This document shows, in pieces, positions 1 to 10,127 of a stretch of DNA of 64,000 nt (within the stretch, counting starts at the first letter, position 1; each line of letters starts with the position of its first letter). The translations under genes and the position numbers were made by a program. This DNA is from Artemia franciscana (taxonomy: Eukaryota > Arthropoda > Branchiopoda > Anostraca > Artemiidae), in contig NC_088881.1 of NCBI RefSeq assembly GCF_032884065.1, positions 678,001-742,000 on the forward strand, in the 5' to 3' direction. The notes under the pieces were generated by a model. The model did not search any database, had not been told where the DNA came from, and was given only the letters and a program-made list of their open reading frames with translations.

Positions 1-1
1 A

Positions 2-1522
2 GCTCCCGCTGCCAATATTGGAAAATGGCTTTGTGCAGCTTTCAAACCTTTATTGTATTCTCAAAATTCCTATATTCATAACTCGGCAGATTTGATTAAA
101 AAACTTAGCAACACAAGTATTTCAGAAAACACAATAGTTAGTAGTTTCGACATTGTTTCCATGTACACAAATATAGATGTAACTATTTCAGAGGAATTAT
201 TAAAAAACAAAATAGAAGAAAATTACCACTTGATCGAGACTTCAGCGACAGGAATTGATTGTGAAGTTTTAATGACTCTTGTTAAAATTTGTAATAAGTT
301 TTCTATGTATTTTCAATTTCGCGATTCTTTTTATCAGCAAAAAAATGGATTACCCATGGGGGCACCTTTATCCGGGCTACTAGCAAATATTTACGTCGAG
401 AATCTTGAGAATTGGGCATTGAATTCTTATTTTCTAAAACATGTCTATTGGGGTCGTTATATGGATGACGTAATTTCACTTTGGAATTATGGGGAAGCTG
501 AACTTCGGGGCTTCTTAGATCATCTTAACACTTATGACCGAAATTTGCAGTTCACCCTTGAAGTTGAAATTGAAAATAAACTACCGTTTTTAGATGTATT
601 AATTATTCGTAAAGCTGATGAACTGGATTTTACTATATATCGAAAGCCAACACAAAACAATAGATATCTTCACTTTAATTCAAATCACCCCCCACAAGTT
701 AAAAGAGCAGTTGTAATTTCCCTCATTGATCGTGCCCTAAATATTTGCTCCCATTCATATATAAATGCAGAAATAAATTTTATCAGAGATATTCTTTTTG
801 GTAATGGATACCCCATTCCTTTTGTAAATAAAATAATTAGCCGTAGAATAAAAAGACATTCTTGTAATATCGAAGAAGATACTTCACAATGTGAGGCTAT
901 TGATAAGCCCTCAAATATTGTCTATCTTCCGTATATCCCAAAGATTACAACAAAATTAAAAAATATTTGCACAAAAAATAATCTGTACGTAGTTTTTACT
1001 AATAATTTTAAAATCATCAATTTCTTAAATTCGGGTAAAGATAAGACCCCAGTTACTCGCCAAAGAGGGGTCTATCAAATACCCTGTGATTGCGGAAAAT
1101 ACTATGTCGGCAGGACCCATCAGAATCTAGACAAAAGGTTACATCAGCATAAAAATGACATAGACAAGGCCTTAATTTCAAATGGTTCCAACAATTCCTT
1201 TGATTCTGCTCTAGGTTGGCATATTTTTAATAATCCGTCCCACATGATACTTTTTGAAAACTCTTCACTCATTAGTAATGATTTGGGAATAAAACAGGTG
1301 GTTCGAGAATCAATTGAAATTAATCTCAAAATCAATAAAAATATTTCTTTGAACAGGGACTTGGGGGAATACTCACTAAATTCTTTATACTCAAATTTAA
1401 TTAAAAATGATCTAACAAAATATTTTACTAAACCAATTTATAATAGTACTGAACCAACTACGAAAAGGCCTTTGAGACAGGCTGCTAAACAAGCAAGATT
1501 AGCTTTAAGAAATTGCATCTAA
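2..1522 (+). CDS. Penelope-like element reverse transcriptase with C-terminal GIY-YIG endonuclease (PLE-1, 5' end outside window)
   Basis: The frame is open from base 2, so this is the C-terminal part of a longer ORF. Reverse transcriptase motif A is SFDIVSMYTNID (Asp near residue 33 counted from base 53), motif B contains GLPMGAPLSGLLAN, and the catalytic motif RYMDD lies near residue 138. LPFLDVLI and IYRKPTQNNRYL follow, as is usual for PLEs. From about residue 338 comes GVYQIPCDCGKYYVGRT with a downstream Arg/His-rich helix (LDKRLHQHKND), the GIY-YIG nuclease that nicks target DNA in canonical Penelope/Neptune elements. The tail ends ARLALRNCI and stops at 1522. No internal stop or frameshift is visible, so this copy is young. 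Its first 817 bases are repeated exactly at 6439-7255. PLE membership is certain; the exact clade (Neptune-like) is inferred. Confidence 0.93.
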   Translation, partial: APAANIGKWLCAAFKPLLYSQNSYIHNSADLIKKLSNTSISENTIVSSFDIVSMYTNIDVTISEELLKNKIEENYHLIETSATGIDCEVLMTLVKICNKFSMYFQFRDSFYQQKNGLPMGAPLSGLLANIYVENLENWALNSYFLKHVYWGRYMDDVISLWNYGEAELRGFLDHLNTYDRNLQFTLEVEIENKLPFLDVLIIRKADELDFTIYRKPTQNNRYLHFNSNHPPQVKRAVVISLIDRALNICSHSYINAEINFIRDILFGNGYPIPFVNKIISRRIKRHSCNIEEDTSQCEAIDKPSNIVYLPYIPKITTKLKNICTKNNLYVVFTNNFKIINFLNSGKDKTPVTRQRGVYQIPCDCGKYYVGRTHQNLDKRLHQHKNDIDKALISNGSNNSFDSALGWHIFNNPSHMILFENSSLISNDLGIKQVVRESIEINLKINKNISLNRDLGEYSLNSLYSNLIKNDLTKYFTKPIYNSTEPTTKRPLRQAAKQARLALRNCI

Positions 1523-1856
1523 TCATTTTATTCTCTTTAGTTTGAATGAGTTTATATTTCTTCATTTCATTCTTTTCGCCAGTCCTGGTTGAACTTCGCT
1601 GAAGTAAGGATGCTAGGGCTATATTTTTAAAAAAAAATTGTTTTAATAAGTGTTTTTATATTCAGTTTTAATTCTCACAATTTGATGTAAGTTCTTTTAT
1701 ATATATATATAGTATTGTATTGTGCTGAAGACGGCCCTTGGACATAGGGCCGAAATATCTACATAAATAATTTCCATTGTCTTGAAAAAACTTTCCCTAT
1801 TGTTTCTACGTTGTATTTGTTTGTTATGGAAAGGCAGTGTGGTCTTCGTCGCTATT
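1523..1856 (+). other. 3' untranslated region of PLE-1
   Basis: Non-coding tail after the PLE-1 stop codon. It contains the hammerhead-like motif at 1725-1759 and ends with GGAAAGGCAGTGTGGTCTTC (around 1828-1847), which also closes the unrelated PLE-3 copy at 25,169-25,191. From about 1857 the sequence becomes the snRNA block (TAGTATGTCATTAAAG), which also occurs at about 3787 without a PLE, so the element end lies near 1856. Confidence 0.7.
1725..1759 (+). ncRNA. Hammerhead-ribozyme-like motif of PLE-1
   Basis: CTGAAGA (1725-1731) is followed by a stem GGCCC/GGGCC (1733-1737 with 1747-1751) and GAAATATC (1752-1759). This is the layout of a hammerhead core (CUGAUGA, stem II, GAAA) with one change in the first box. 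PLEs are known to carry hammerhead motifs in their terminal repeats. Self-cleavage is doubtful because the first box departs from consensus and I could not define stems I and III. Confidence 0.5.
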
Positions 1857-2049
1857 TTAGTAGTATGTCATTAAAGTTGCCCATGAATTGCTGTTCATTG
1901 AGTATATTTTCGCATCATATGGTTTTTTGGCCCGTATTTACTTGATTGAACATTGAATTTCTTATTGCTTTCGAACCTTGTTAAAAAAAAAACCACGAGG
2001 ATTTACTAGGATTTATTTTTATATACCCATGTCAACCTTAGCAATTTTC

Positions 2050-2162
2050 ATAGCTCTGGCCTCTCCTCATATCGAGTTGATCTTTCGCCTTTTACTAAAG
2101 ATTACCGTGGGGAGGGGCACTTGATGAGTCTTAACAAATTTTTGAATGCCGAAAGGCAGACT
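2050..2162 (+). ncRNA. U5 spliceosomal snRNA-like sequence (best-preserved copy)
   Basis: Strong match to U5. The 5' region ATAGCTCTGG resembles AUACUCUGG. The invariant loop 1, CGCCTTTTAC, is intact at 2086-2095 and is held by TCTTT and AAAGA. CCGTGG follows, then TGAGTCTTAAC, an Sm-type site AAATTTTTGA (2136-2145) and a short 3' hairpin (TGCCGAAAGGCA). In the spliceosome U5 loop 1 holds the exon ends. The 3' hairpin is short and the 5' end has an extra base. With a degraded copy at 23,630-23,733 and damaged U1 and U2 next door, a pseudogene is as likely as a working gene. I saw no clear promoter element upstream. Confidence 0.85.
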
Positions 2163-2391
2163 AGTCTACACTATTGTTGTATGTTTTAACCCTTGACAGG
2201 CCACTATACGAACCAATACCAGGAAAAATCTCCAACGCTTCCAATGTGATCTCTAGGTCAGACTATTGAGAAAAAAACTTTTGTTTGAATGATCTATTCA
2301 AAATTGTCAATTTTAGACCACGTTGTAAAAATACAACATTAGCCTCTCAAAAATATAAAAAAGGGGCACTTTCACTTGGTGTGAAAGGCTT
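2163..2391. other. Intervening sequence, nothing recognised
   Basis: Between the U5 copy and the piggyBac fragment. It may include the 3' non-coding part of that transposon, but no terminal repeat was identified. Confidence 0.4.
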
Positions 2392-2790
2392 TTAAACACT
2401 TGCTTTTGGCAGTAAGGCACAGTGGAAGGTCACATTTTTCGCATTCAAAGGTGGTATATCCTGATTTGCACTCTTTGCAGCGGCTCTGCTTGTTAGTCTT
2501 TTTTGCCAGTGATCAAGTCCATCGGCTTGAGCAGATATTGCCGGTCGGATTCTGTTGCAACTTCGAATGGGGCTGGGACTTGCTTCGAAATCTGCGGATG
2601 GTCTACCACGTTTAAGTTGGGGCATCACACGGGCCGAGGCATACAACCCTGCATCAGCTTCAGACCTGAAGGTTCTCAAGATCATCGATTTGTCTCTCCT
2701 TAAAGTCAGCGCTTTGACGTCTGATCTGAAAAGAAGCCAGCTATTGCAGACTGCTGTGTCAATAAGCCACCAGAAGATTTTCACATACCA
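2392..2790 (-). pseudogene. piggyBac-type transposase, C-terminal fragment
   Basis: The minus-strand translation holds FWWLIDTAVCNSWLLFRSD, followed by ALTLRRDKSMILRTFRSEA and then KRGRPSAD. This resembles the end of piggyBac transposases, where a tryptophan-rich helix with an N-W-L-L/Y pair precedes a GRPS stretch and a cysteine-rich zinc-binding tail. The tail (SANQDIPPLNAKNVTFHCAL) keeps only one cysteine of the expected cross-brace, so it is degenerate. Only about 130 codons remain. The DDD catalytic region is missing, so this is an inert fossil. It interrupts the spacer between U5 and U1 in block copy 1 and is absent from the corresponding part of the other blocks. Assignment rests on motif memory, not a search. 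Confidence 0.6.
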
Positions 2791-3085
2791 TTTTCGTGTC
2801 CGAACAGAAATTAAAATTTCGACTTTTCAGTCAAACTGATAAGAGAGTGAGAAACTCCTGATTTTCTTTTCTCAGAAAGGTAAACTTGGATTTAAACGAT
2901 CTAGCGGCTTGCATATGAAAATGAAATGGGGCATTCCTATTTTCAAAAACAATTCAGAGACTTGATACACTGCTGTGAAAAAAGTTTTGTAAAGCTGCAT
3001 CTGTTTAATAAATTAGAGTTTCTGAGTGGCAATCAAAGCAACCGGATTTATGTCGAAAGACATTAGTAAAATGTTAGTACAATTC
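2791..3085. other. U1 upstream flank within the snRNA block
   Basis: Block sequence shared, reverse complemented, with 10,130-10,290 and 15,249-15,390, and with 19,160-19,290. No proximal sequence element could be recognised upstream of U1. Confidence 0.5.
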
Positions 3086-3233
3086 GTACTTACCTGGCTG
3101 GGGAGCTGCCTTACTCATAAAGGAGGCGCTCCCAGGGTGAGGCCTATTGACTGACCCCTGTGATTATCCCAAATGGGGGTAACTCAACAGCGTAATTTTT
3201 GGTAGTGGAGGACTGCGTTCGCGCGGACCCCTG
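3086..3233 (+). pseudogene. U1 spliceosomal snRNA-like sequence with shortened stem-loop II
   Basis: The 5' end GTACTTACCTGGC keeps the ACUUACCUG stretch that pairs with 5' splice sites. CTCCCAGGGTGAGGC, TGACCCCTGTGATTA, the Sm-type site AATTTTTGG (3194-3202) and GACTGCGTTCGCGC of stem-loop IV all match U1. The apical part of stem-loop II is missing: GAGGCCTATT runs straight into GACTGACCCCTG, whereas copy 2 keeps CATTGCACTTTGGAT there. Stem-loop II is the U1A-binding hairpin, so this copy is probably a pseudogene despite good ends. The copy at 24,473-24,612 has the same deletion. Confidence 0.88.
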
Positions 3234-4140
3234 TCCACAAATTGAATAGGTTTCTTACTTTGAGCCAGTACTATGTTGTAATTTTGTAAATTGAAAAGAA
3301 AAAGTATGCAAATTGATAATGTTTAAACCAAGTAATTTAAACATCTCTTAAATAAACACATTTTGTTTTTCTTAGTCTTGTATTAAAGCAAATGATGGGG
3401 TATCAATGACCAGTCGCCATAATTAAATTAAATTGCCTAAACTGATTGAATTCCTGATGCATTTTGTTTTTGAAAATACTCCGTAATTATCAAATACTGA
3501 TTTTTAAATTGAACTAGGAATCGAATCCAATTGCTAAAATTTAAATTAAGTCACAAAGGCTAGTCTTAAAAAGTGAAATGCCCTTGGTCACCGCACATTT
3601 CATCAAGTCTATTGTATTGGCAACATATCAGACTAAGAATTCCTTTACTACCGCTAAGCTTCTTGGAATATTTTAAGAGGGGGGCCTTTGGCTACAGCAA
3701 TTGATCGACCATTCAGCTAAATTACAATTATTTTTGGGCCTGATTACTGTATATTTATGGTAATTTCTGCGGATGTAGTTTTTGTAGTATGTCATTAAAG
3801 TTACCCATGAAATCCATACACACTATTACTGCATAAAGTAATTCATCTTCTGCTCTTGAAAAATCAAAAGATACCACCATCTTGGAATGCAACTTTCCTC
3901 CTACTACTTTGTTTCTACTAAGTCCTTCTAGGTCGACTCCATCTTATAGTACTTTTTTTTCATTTCTTTTGCTTTTCTAGAGCGGTGTAATTCCGTCAAA
4001 ATCCAAACTTGAAGGGAATGGGGGAGCAAAGATGGAATCCTTTATCCAAAATAAAGTGAAAATAGCAGTAAAAACTAAAAAGAAGCCATTTGGTACCACA
4101 GAGGCACTATTTAGTACTCTAAAAGAACTATAAACTTACT
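3234..4140. other. U1-U2 spacer of the snRNA block
   Basis: No gene. The sequence repeats, reverse complemented, at 8383-8720 together with 9410-9970. It contains TAGTATGTCATTAAAG at about 3787, which also lies upstream of U5 at about 1857. Confidence 0.6.
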
Positions 4141-4320
4141 TTACTTTCGGCCTTTTGGCTAAGATCAAAGTGTAGTATCTGTTCTTATCAGCTTAATATT
4201 TGATACGGCCCCTACATGGGGCCCAGAATTATTTTTGGAAACCGGAGGGATGTCGGGGCTTGCTCCACTCCCTTCACGCGTTGGCCCGGTATTGCAGTAC
4301 CTCCGGGATCGACGCACCCC
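4141..4320 (+). pseudogene. U2 spliceosomal snRNA-like sequence (best of three copies)
   Basis: CGGCCTTTTGGCTAAGATCA, the branch-point recognition sequence GTAGTA (4172-4177), CTGTTCTTATCAGCTTAATA, the Sm site ATTTTTGG (4231-4238), GGGGCTTGCTCC and the stem-loop IV stretch CCCGGTATTGCAGTACC all match U2. U2 pairs with the intron branch site and, through its 5' end, with U6. That 5' end differs from the nearly invariant AUCGCUUCUCGGCC: here CTTTACTTTCGGCC is read, and all three copies share the change. This suggests a non-functional or U2-derived repeat even though the rest is well kept. Confidence 0.88.
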
Positions 4321-4378
4321 TTTCGAGGGGAAACCAAAGTCCATGAACCCTAATCAATAATGTGTATAATACGTTTTC

Positions 4379-5617
4379 AAACAGTTCGTGGTAACGAACT
4401 GTAGTAAGGAGCGACCCGGCTCAATAGTAACCAAAACTCTAAAAAATGGAATTTTGATACCAATAGTTATATCAAAAGTGTCGCATTTTAACGCTGATTT
4501 TAAATATATAAGTTTCATCAAGTTTCGTCTTACCCATCAAAAGATACGAGCCTGAGAAAATCCTCCCTATTTTAGAAAATAGGGTGAAACACCCCCTAAA
4601 AGCCATAGAATCTTAATGAAAACCACACCATCAGATTAAGCTTATCAGAGAACCCTATTGTACAAGTTCCAAGATCCCATCTACAAAAATGTGGAATTTT
4701 GTATTTTTTGCCAGAAGACAAATCACGGATGCGTGTTTATTTGTTTATTTGTTTTTTTTTCTTTTTCCCAGGGGTGATCGTATTGACCCAGGGGTGATCG
4801 TATTGACCCAGTGGTCCTAGAATTTTGGGAGAGGGCTCATTCGAACGGAAATGAAAAGTTCTAGTGCCCTTTTTAAGTGACCAAGAATATCGGAGGGCAC
4901 CTGGGCCCCCTCCCACGCTCATCTTTTCCCCAGAGTAGTCGGATCAAAATTCTGAGATAGCCATTTTATTCAACATAGTCTAAAAACCTTATAACTATGC
5001 CTTTGAGGACGACTTACTCCCCCTTAATCCCCGTGGGAGGGGCTGCAAGTTGCAAATTTTGACCAGTGTTTGCATATATTAATGGTTATTGGGAGATATA
5101 GAGACGTTTTCCAGGGAATTTTTTGGTTGGGAGGGGGGGGGGAGAAGAAGGGGCTATGTGGCTGAATACGAACATAGAAGTTTGTTACGTAAGCTAATTC
5201 GTAAGTTACGTATATCTTTTACTAATGAAAACGTTCGTAAAAACTAAAAGTTCTAGTTGCCTTTTTAAGTACCCGAAAAATTGGAGAGCAACTGGGCCTC
5301 CTTCTCCTCGTATTTTAGCAAAATCATTCGATCAAAACTATGGGAAAGCCATTTAGCCAAATAAATAAATATGCAAATTTCGCTTTAATTATTCTGCGGA
5401 GAGCCAAAATCAAAACATGGATTAACTAAAAAACATTCAGAAATTAAATAAAAAACAGGTTTCTTCTAACTGAAAGCAAGGAGCGACATTAAAACTTAAA
5501 ACGAACAGAATTTACCCCGTATATGAAAGGGGCTGCTCCTTCTTCAACGCCCTGTTCTTTACGCTAAAGTTTTTACTGTTTTAAAAAGTAGAGTTGAGAG
5601 AAAGAATCAAACTGCGA
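4379..5617 (-). mobile_element. Family A repeat, internally deleted
   Basis: Starts with the terminal hairpin ACAGTTCGTGGTAACGAACTGT and AGTAAGGAGCGAC. It has a jump near 5160, where part of the middle is missing, and ends in half of a foldback (5460-5617) with AAGGAGCGACATTAAAACTT. It begins 59 bp beyond the U2 copy. No protein is encoded; short open frames such as the one starting MSVGGGPG are chance readings of the repeat. Confidence 0.75.
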
Positions 5618-5956
5618 TGCGTGTTTTTTTTTTTTTTTCCAGGGGTGATCGTATCGATCCAGTGGTCCTAGAATTTTGAGAGAGGGCTCATTCGAACGGA
5701 AATGAAAAGTTCTAGTGCCCTTTTTAAGTGACCAAGAAAATCGGAGGGCACCTAGGCCCCTTCCCACGCTCATCTTTTCCCCAGAGTAGTCGGATCAAAA
5801 TTCTGATATAGCCATTTTATTCAACATAGTTTCAAATCCTTATAACTATGCCTTTGGGGACGACTTACTCCCCCACAGTCCCCGTGGGAGGGGCTGCAAT
5901 TTGCAAATTTTGACCAGTGTTTGCATATATTAATGGTTATTGGGAAATGTAGAGAT
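5618..5956 (-). mobile_element. Family A repeat fragment fused to the preceding copy
   Basis: Joins in mid-foldback at a T-rich tract (TGCGATGCGTG then T's) and repeats the stretch seen at 4740-5100. It breaks off at about 5956, where PLE-2 has inserted. Confidence 0.7.
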
Positions 5957-7255
5957 CCTCTCTAGAGTCCGCTTTGCATAAACACTATCCTTCTGTCTCT
6001 AACCCGGATGAAGTTAGATCTGGTCTAATAAATATCCTCTATAATAGCCAAAAAAAGTTTAAGCCTCCTACTAATTCCACACCGGAAAATCTGCATGACA
6101 TAAAAATACTATCTAATCTCCGAAAAGATCCTTCTATTATAATAACTAAAGCAGACAAAAGCAATTCACTTGTTGTCATGAATACAACAGACTATGACAA
6201 CAAAATTTTTTCGCATTTAAATGACACAATTACATATCAAACAATAACTCATGATCCTACTGATCAGTTCACTAATAATATTATAAATGAATTAAAGCAG
6301 CTAAAACAAAATGGTAAAATCACCCCACAACTATACAATAAATTTTTTCCCCGTGGTAGTTTCTGTCCTAAACTCTACGGTTTACCAAAAATACATAAAC
6401 AGGGTATTCCCTTAAGACCTATTGTGGCTTGTACTAAAGCTCCCGCTGCCAATATTGGAAAATGGCTTTGTGCAGCTTTCAAACCTTTATTGTATTCTCA
6501 AAATTCCTATATTCATAACTCGGCAGATTTGATTAAAAAACTTAGCAACACAAGTATTTCAGAAAACACAATAGTTAGTAGTTTCGACATTGTTTCCATG
6601 TACACAAATATAGATGTAACTATTTCAGAGGAATTATTAAAAAACAAAATAGAAGAAAATTACCACTTGATCGAGACTTCAGCGACAGGAATTGATTGTG
6701 AAGTTTTAATGACTCTTGTTAAAATTTGTAATAAGTTTTCTATGTATTTTCAATTTCGCGATTCTTTTTATCAGCAAAAAAATGGATTACCCATGGGGGC
6801 ACCTTTATCCGGGCTACTAGCAAATATTTACGTCGAGAATCTTGAGAATTGGGCATTGAATTCTTATTTTCTAAAACATGTCTATTGGGGTCGTTATATG
6901 GATGACGTAATTTCACTTTGGAATTATGGGGAAGCTGAACTTCGGGGCTTCTTAGATCATCTTAACACTTATGACCGAAATTTGCAGTTCACCCTTGAAG
7001 TTGAAATTGAAAATAAACTACCGTTTTTAGATGTATTAATTATTCGTAAAGCTGATGAACTGGATTTTACTATATATCGAAAGCCAACACAAAACAATAG
7101 ATATCTTCACTTTAATTCAAATCACCCCCCACAAGTTAAAAGAGCAGTTGTAATTTCCCTCATTGATCGTGCCCTAAATATTTGCTCCCATTCATATATA
7201 AATGCAGAAATAAATTTTATCAGAGATATTCTTTTTGGTAATGGATACCCCATTC
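5956..7255 (+). CDS. Penelope-like element reverse transcriptase (PLE-2), cut by assembly gap
   Basis: The open frame can be followed from about 5956 (LESALHKHYPSVSNPDEV) to the gap. It supplies the N-terminal part missing from PLE-1: SIIITKADKSNSLVVMN (a conserved PLE block before the fingers), GSFCPKLYGLPKIHKQGIPL and RPIVACTKAPAANIGKWL, then the same motifs A (SFDIVSMYTNID), B (GLPMGAPLSG) and C (RYMDD). No stop or shift is visible. The 5' boundary cuts into Family A, consistent with a 5'-truncated retrotransposed copy. Bases 6439-7255 equal 1-817 exactly, so the missing 3' end is presumably like PLE-1. Any reading frame continuing past the N's is artificial. Confidence 0.9.
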
Positions 7256-7355
7256 NNNNNNNNNNNNNNNNNNNNNNNNNNNNNNNNNNNNNNNNNNNNN
7301 NNNNNNNNNNNNNNNNNNNNNNNNNNNNNNNNNNNNNNNNNNNNNNNNNNNNNNN
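7256..7355. other. Assembly gap of 100 N
   Basis: A run of exactly 100 N, the usual placeholder for an unknown gap length. PLE-2 sequence enters on the left; Family A sequence leaves on the right. True length and content are unknown. Confidence 0.99.
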
Positions 7356-8157
7356 GGAAATCTTCTTCCCCCATGAAAAATTCCTCCATGGAAAATTTCC
7401 ACCACATAGCCCCTTCTTCTCCCCCCTCCCAACAAAAAATTCCCCTGAAAACGTCTCTACATTTCCCAATAACCATTAATATATGCAAACACTGGTCAAA
7501 ATTTGCAACTTGCAGCCCCTCCCACGGGGACTGTGGGGGAGTCAGTCGTCCCCAAAGGCATAGTTATAAGGTTTTTAGACTATGTTGAATAAAATGGCTA
7601 TCTCAGAATTTTGATCCGACTACTCTGGGGAAAAGATGAGCGTGGGAGGGGGCCCAGGTGCCCTCCGATTTTCTTGGTCACTTAAAAAGGGCAACAGAAC
7701 TTTTTATTTCCGTTCGAATGAGCCCTCTCCCAAAATTCTAGGACCACTGGGTCGATACGATCACCCCTGGGAAAAAAAAACAAATAAACACGCATCCGTG
7801 ATTTGTCTTCTGGCAAAAAATACAAAATTCCACATTTTTGTAGATGGGATCTTGGAACTTGTACAATAGGGTTTTCTGATAAGCTTAATCTGATGGCGTG
7901 GTTTTCATTAAGATTCTATGGCTTTTAGGGGGGGTTTTACCCTATCTTCTAAAATAGGGCAGATTTTCTCGGGCTCGTAACTTTTGATGGGTAAGACAAA
8001 ACTTGATGAAACTTATATATTTAAAATCAGCATTAAAATGCGATTCTTTTAATATAACTATTATTATCAAAATTCCGTTTTTTAGAGTTTCGGTTGCTAT
8101 TGATTCAGGTCGTCCCTTACAACAGTTCATTACCACGAACTGTTTGAAAAAGTATTA
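7356..8157 (+). mobile_element. Family A repeat, 3' half
   Basis: Begins within the repeat at the gap edge and ends in the terminal hairpin CAGTTCATTACCACGAACTG. It is the reverse complement of the 4379-5150 copy, so PLE-2 and the gap lie between inverted Family A and snRNA-block sequences. Confidence 0.8.
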
Positions 8158-8203
8158 TACACATTATTGATTAAGGTTCATGGACTTTGGTTTCCCCTCG
8201 AAA

Positions 8204-8382
8204 GGGGTGCGTCGATCCCGGAGGTACTGCAATACCGGGCCAACGCGTGAAGGGAGCGGAGCAAGCCCCGACATCCCTCCGGTTTCCAAAAATAATTCTG
8301 GGCCCCATGTTGGGGTCGTATCAAATATTAAGCTGATAAGAACAGATTCTAAACTTTGATCTTAGCCAAAAGGCCGAAAGTA
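8204..8382 (-). pseudogene. U2 snRNA pseudogene with damaged branch-point sequence
   Basis: Matches the copy at 4141-4320 along its length, including CTTTCGGCCTTTTGGCTAAG and the Sm site. The branch-point recognition sequence GTAGTA has become TTAGAA, so it could not pair normally with introns. Confidence 0.88.
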
Positions 8383-9979
8383 AAGTAAATTTATAGTTCT
8401 TTTAGAGTACTAAATAGTGCCCTTGTGGTACCAAATGGCATCTTTTTAGTTTTTACTGCTATTTTCACTTTATTTTGGATAAAGGGTTCCATCTTTGCTC
8501 CCCCATCCCCTTCAAGTTTGGATTTTGACGAAATTACGCCGCTGTAGAAAAGCAAAAGAAATGAAAAAAAAAGTCCTATAAGATGGAGTCGACCTAGAAG
8601 GACTTAGTAGAAACAAAGTAGTACGAGGAAAGTTGCATTCCAAGATGGTGGTATCTTTTGATTTTTCAAGGGCAGAAGATGAATTACTTTATGCAGTAAT
8701 AGTGTGTATGGATTTGAGTTAGTTTTGTTCAGATTTCTTGAGCAATGCTTTGCCTTTTACTTTTTAGCCTAAATAAATTACGTGGCTATGCTCTAAGGAT
8801 AACAAATCCAGAAATAGTTACTTTTTAAGACGAAACAAAAGAGAACTAAATGTAGCTTGGACTTGGCTCGCTTTTGCACCATCTAAATAATCTTAAGCTA
8901 CTAAATGTAGCTTAAGAAATAAATACAAGAATTGTTTCCATCCAATCTCGTACAGGCCCATTGGCCCATCAATCACAAAGTCTTCTCCCTCAGGAGACAA
9001 AATAGATTTCTGTAAAATTTAGGACGGTTCTGCAGGAAAAGCCTGCTAAAGAACCAGTAGAATACCCAAATCAAAGGATTTGCCCCAGTAAGATCTCAAA
9101 ACTGCCTCATTTTAGAGGAACCCCTAAACTGGAATGGAAATACGGTTCCTAAACGGGGGAGGAATGAGGGCCCTGAGATAATATAGACTCAAGAGCACCT
9201 AAGACTTGGCAAGCTATTGCACCAAGCCAAGAGTGACTTCGAGCATCCCTTACCCGCTTAAAAGTAGCTTCCCTTGGACGTAATCTGCAAAAGATAACAA
9301 CAAACATTTAGCCAGCCACATTTAGCCGCATCACATGATTTTTGGGCCAAAATCCGGCCCAAAAATCATATGATGCGAAAACATATTCAATGAATAGCAA
9401 TTCATGGGCAACTTTAATGACATGCTACTAAAACTATATCCACAGAAAATAACATAAATATTCAGTAATCAGGCCCAAAAATATTTGTAATGTATCTGAA
9501 TGGTCTATCAATTGCTGTAGCCAAAGGCGCCCCTTAAAAAATATTCCAAGAAGCTTAGCGGTAGTGAAGGAATTCTTAGTTTGATAAGTTGCCAATGCAA
9601 TTGACTTGATGAAATGTGTGGTGACCAAGAGCATTTTACTTTTTAAGACTAGCCTTTGTGACTTAATTTAAATTTCAGCAATTTGATTCGATTCCTAGTT
9701 CAATTTAAAATCGGTATTTGATAATTACGGAGTATTTTCAAAAACAAAATGCATCAGGAATTCAATCAGTTTAGGCAACTTAATTTAATTATGGCGACTG
9801 GTCATTGATACCCCACCATTTATTTTAATACAATACCAAGAAAAACAAAATGTGTTTATTTAAGAGATGTTCTATTTTAATTGGTTTAAACATTATCAAT
9901 TTGCATACTTTTTCCTTTCAATTCAAAATATTGCAACATAGTGCATGCTCAAAGGAAGAAACCAATTCAATGTATGGCA
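8383..9979. other. snRNA-block spacer between U2 and U1
   Basis: About 1.6 kb without a recognisable gene. It contains a local inverted repeat around 9340-9365 (TTTTTGGGCC ... GGCCCAAAAA) and AT-rich unassigned sequence. All of it recurs in the other blocks. Confidence 0.6.
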
Positions 9980-10127
9980 GAGGTCCGTAGGAACCCAGTC
10001 CCCTATTACCAAAAATTGCGCTGTTGAGTTGCCCCCATTTGGGGTAATCACAGGGATCAGCCAATCCAAAGTGCAATGAAAAGGCCTCACCCTGGGAGCG
10101 CCTCCTTCATGATCAAGCCAGCTCCCA
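9980..10127 (-). pseudogene. U1 snRNA pseudogene lacking the 5' end
   Basis: On the minus strand, GGAGGCGCTCCCAGGGTGAGGCC, an intact stem-loop II region (CATTGCACTTTGGAT), CTGATCCCTGTGATTACCCC and the Sm-type site AATTTTTGG identify U1. The first bases that recognise 5' splice sites are missing: TGTTGGGAGCTGGC stands in place of ACUUACCUGGC and what follows. This copy and copy 1 thus complement each other in what is lost. Confidence 0.85.

Larger units (their letters stand above)
1857..5956 (+). repeat. snRNA block copy 1 (plus orientation; U5, U1, U2 then Family A)
   Basis: A multi-kilobase segment whose parts recur in minus orientation at 7356-10,290, 16,823-19,690 and 21,282-24,620. In this copy U5-, U1- and U2-like sequences all read on the plus strand, starting at 2050, 3086 and 4141. 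Family A sequence begins 59 bp after U2. The U1-U2 interval is about 690 bp shorter than in copy 2, because it jumps from the sequence seen at about 9404 straight to that seen at about 8715. The U5 here therefore probably belongs to a preceding unit of an ancestral repeated array. A piggyBac fragment lies between U5 and U1. Confidence 0.8.

Noticed and set aside
4737-4922. Recurring short frames starting MSVGGGPGALRFSW or MSVGRGLGALRFSW, in many places
   Set aside because: They fall at the same position in each Family A copy but change length and frame from copy to copy, with no known domain. They are readings of a non-coding repeat.
7235-7588. Reading frames crossing the 100 N
   Set aside because: The gap length is a placeholder, so the frame across it has no meaning.
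9680-9715. tRNA-like B box (GATTCGATTCCT), also near 24,180 and 3524
   Set aside because: No A box or cloverleaf around it, and it is just part of the snRNA-block spacer.
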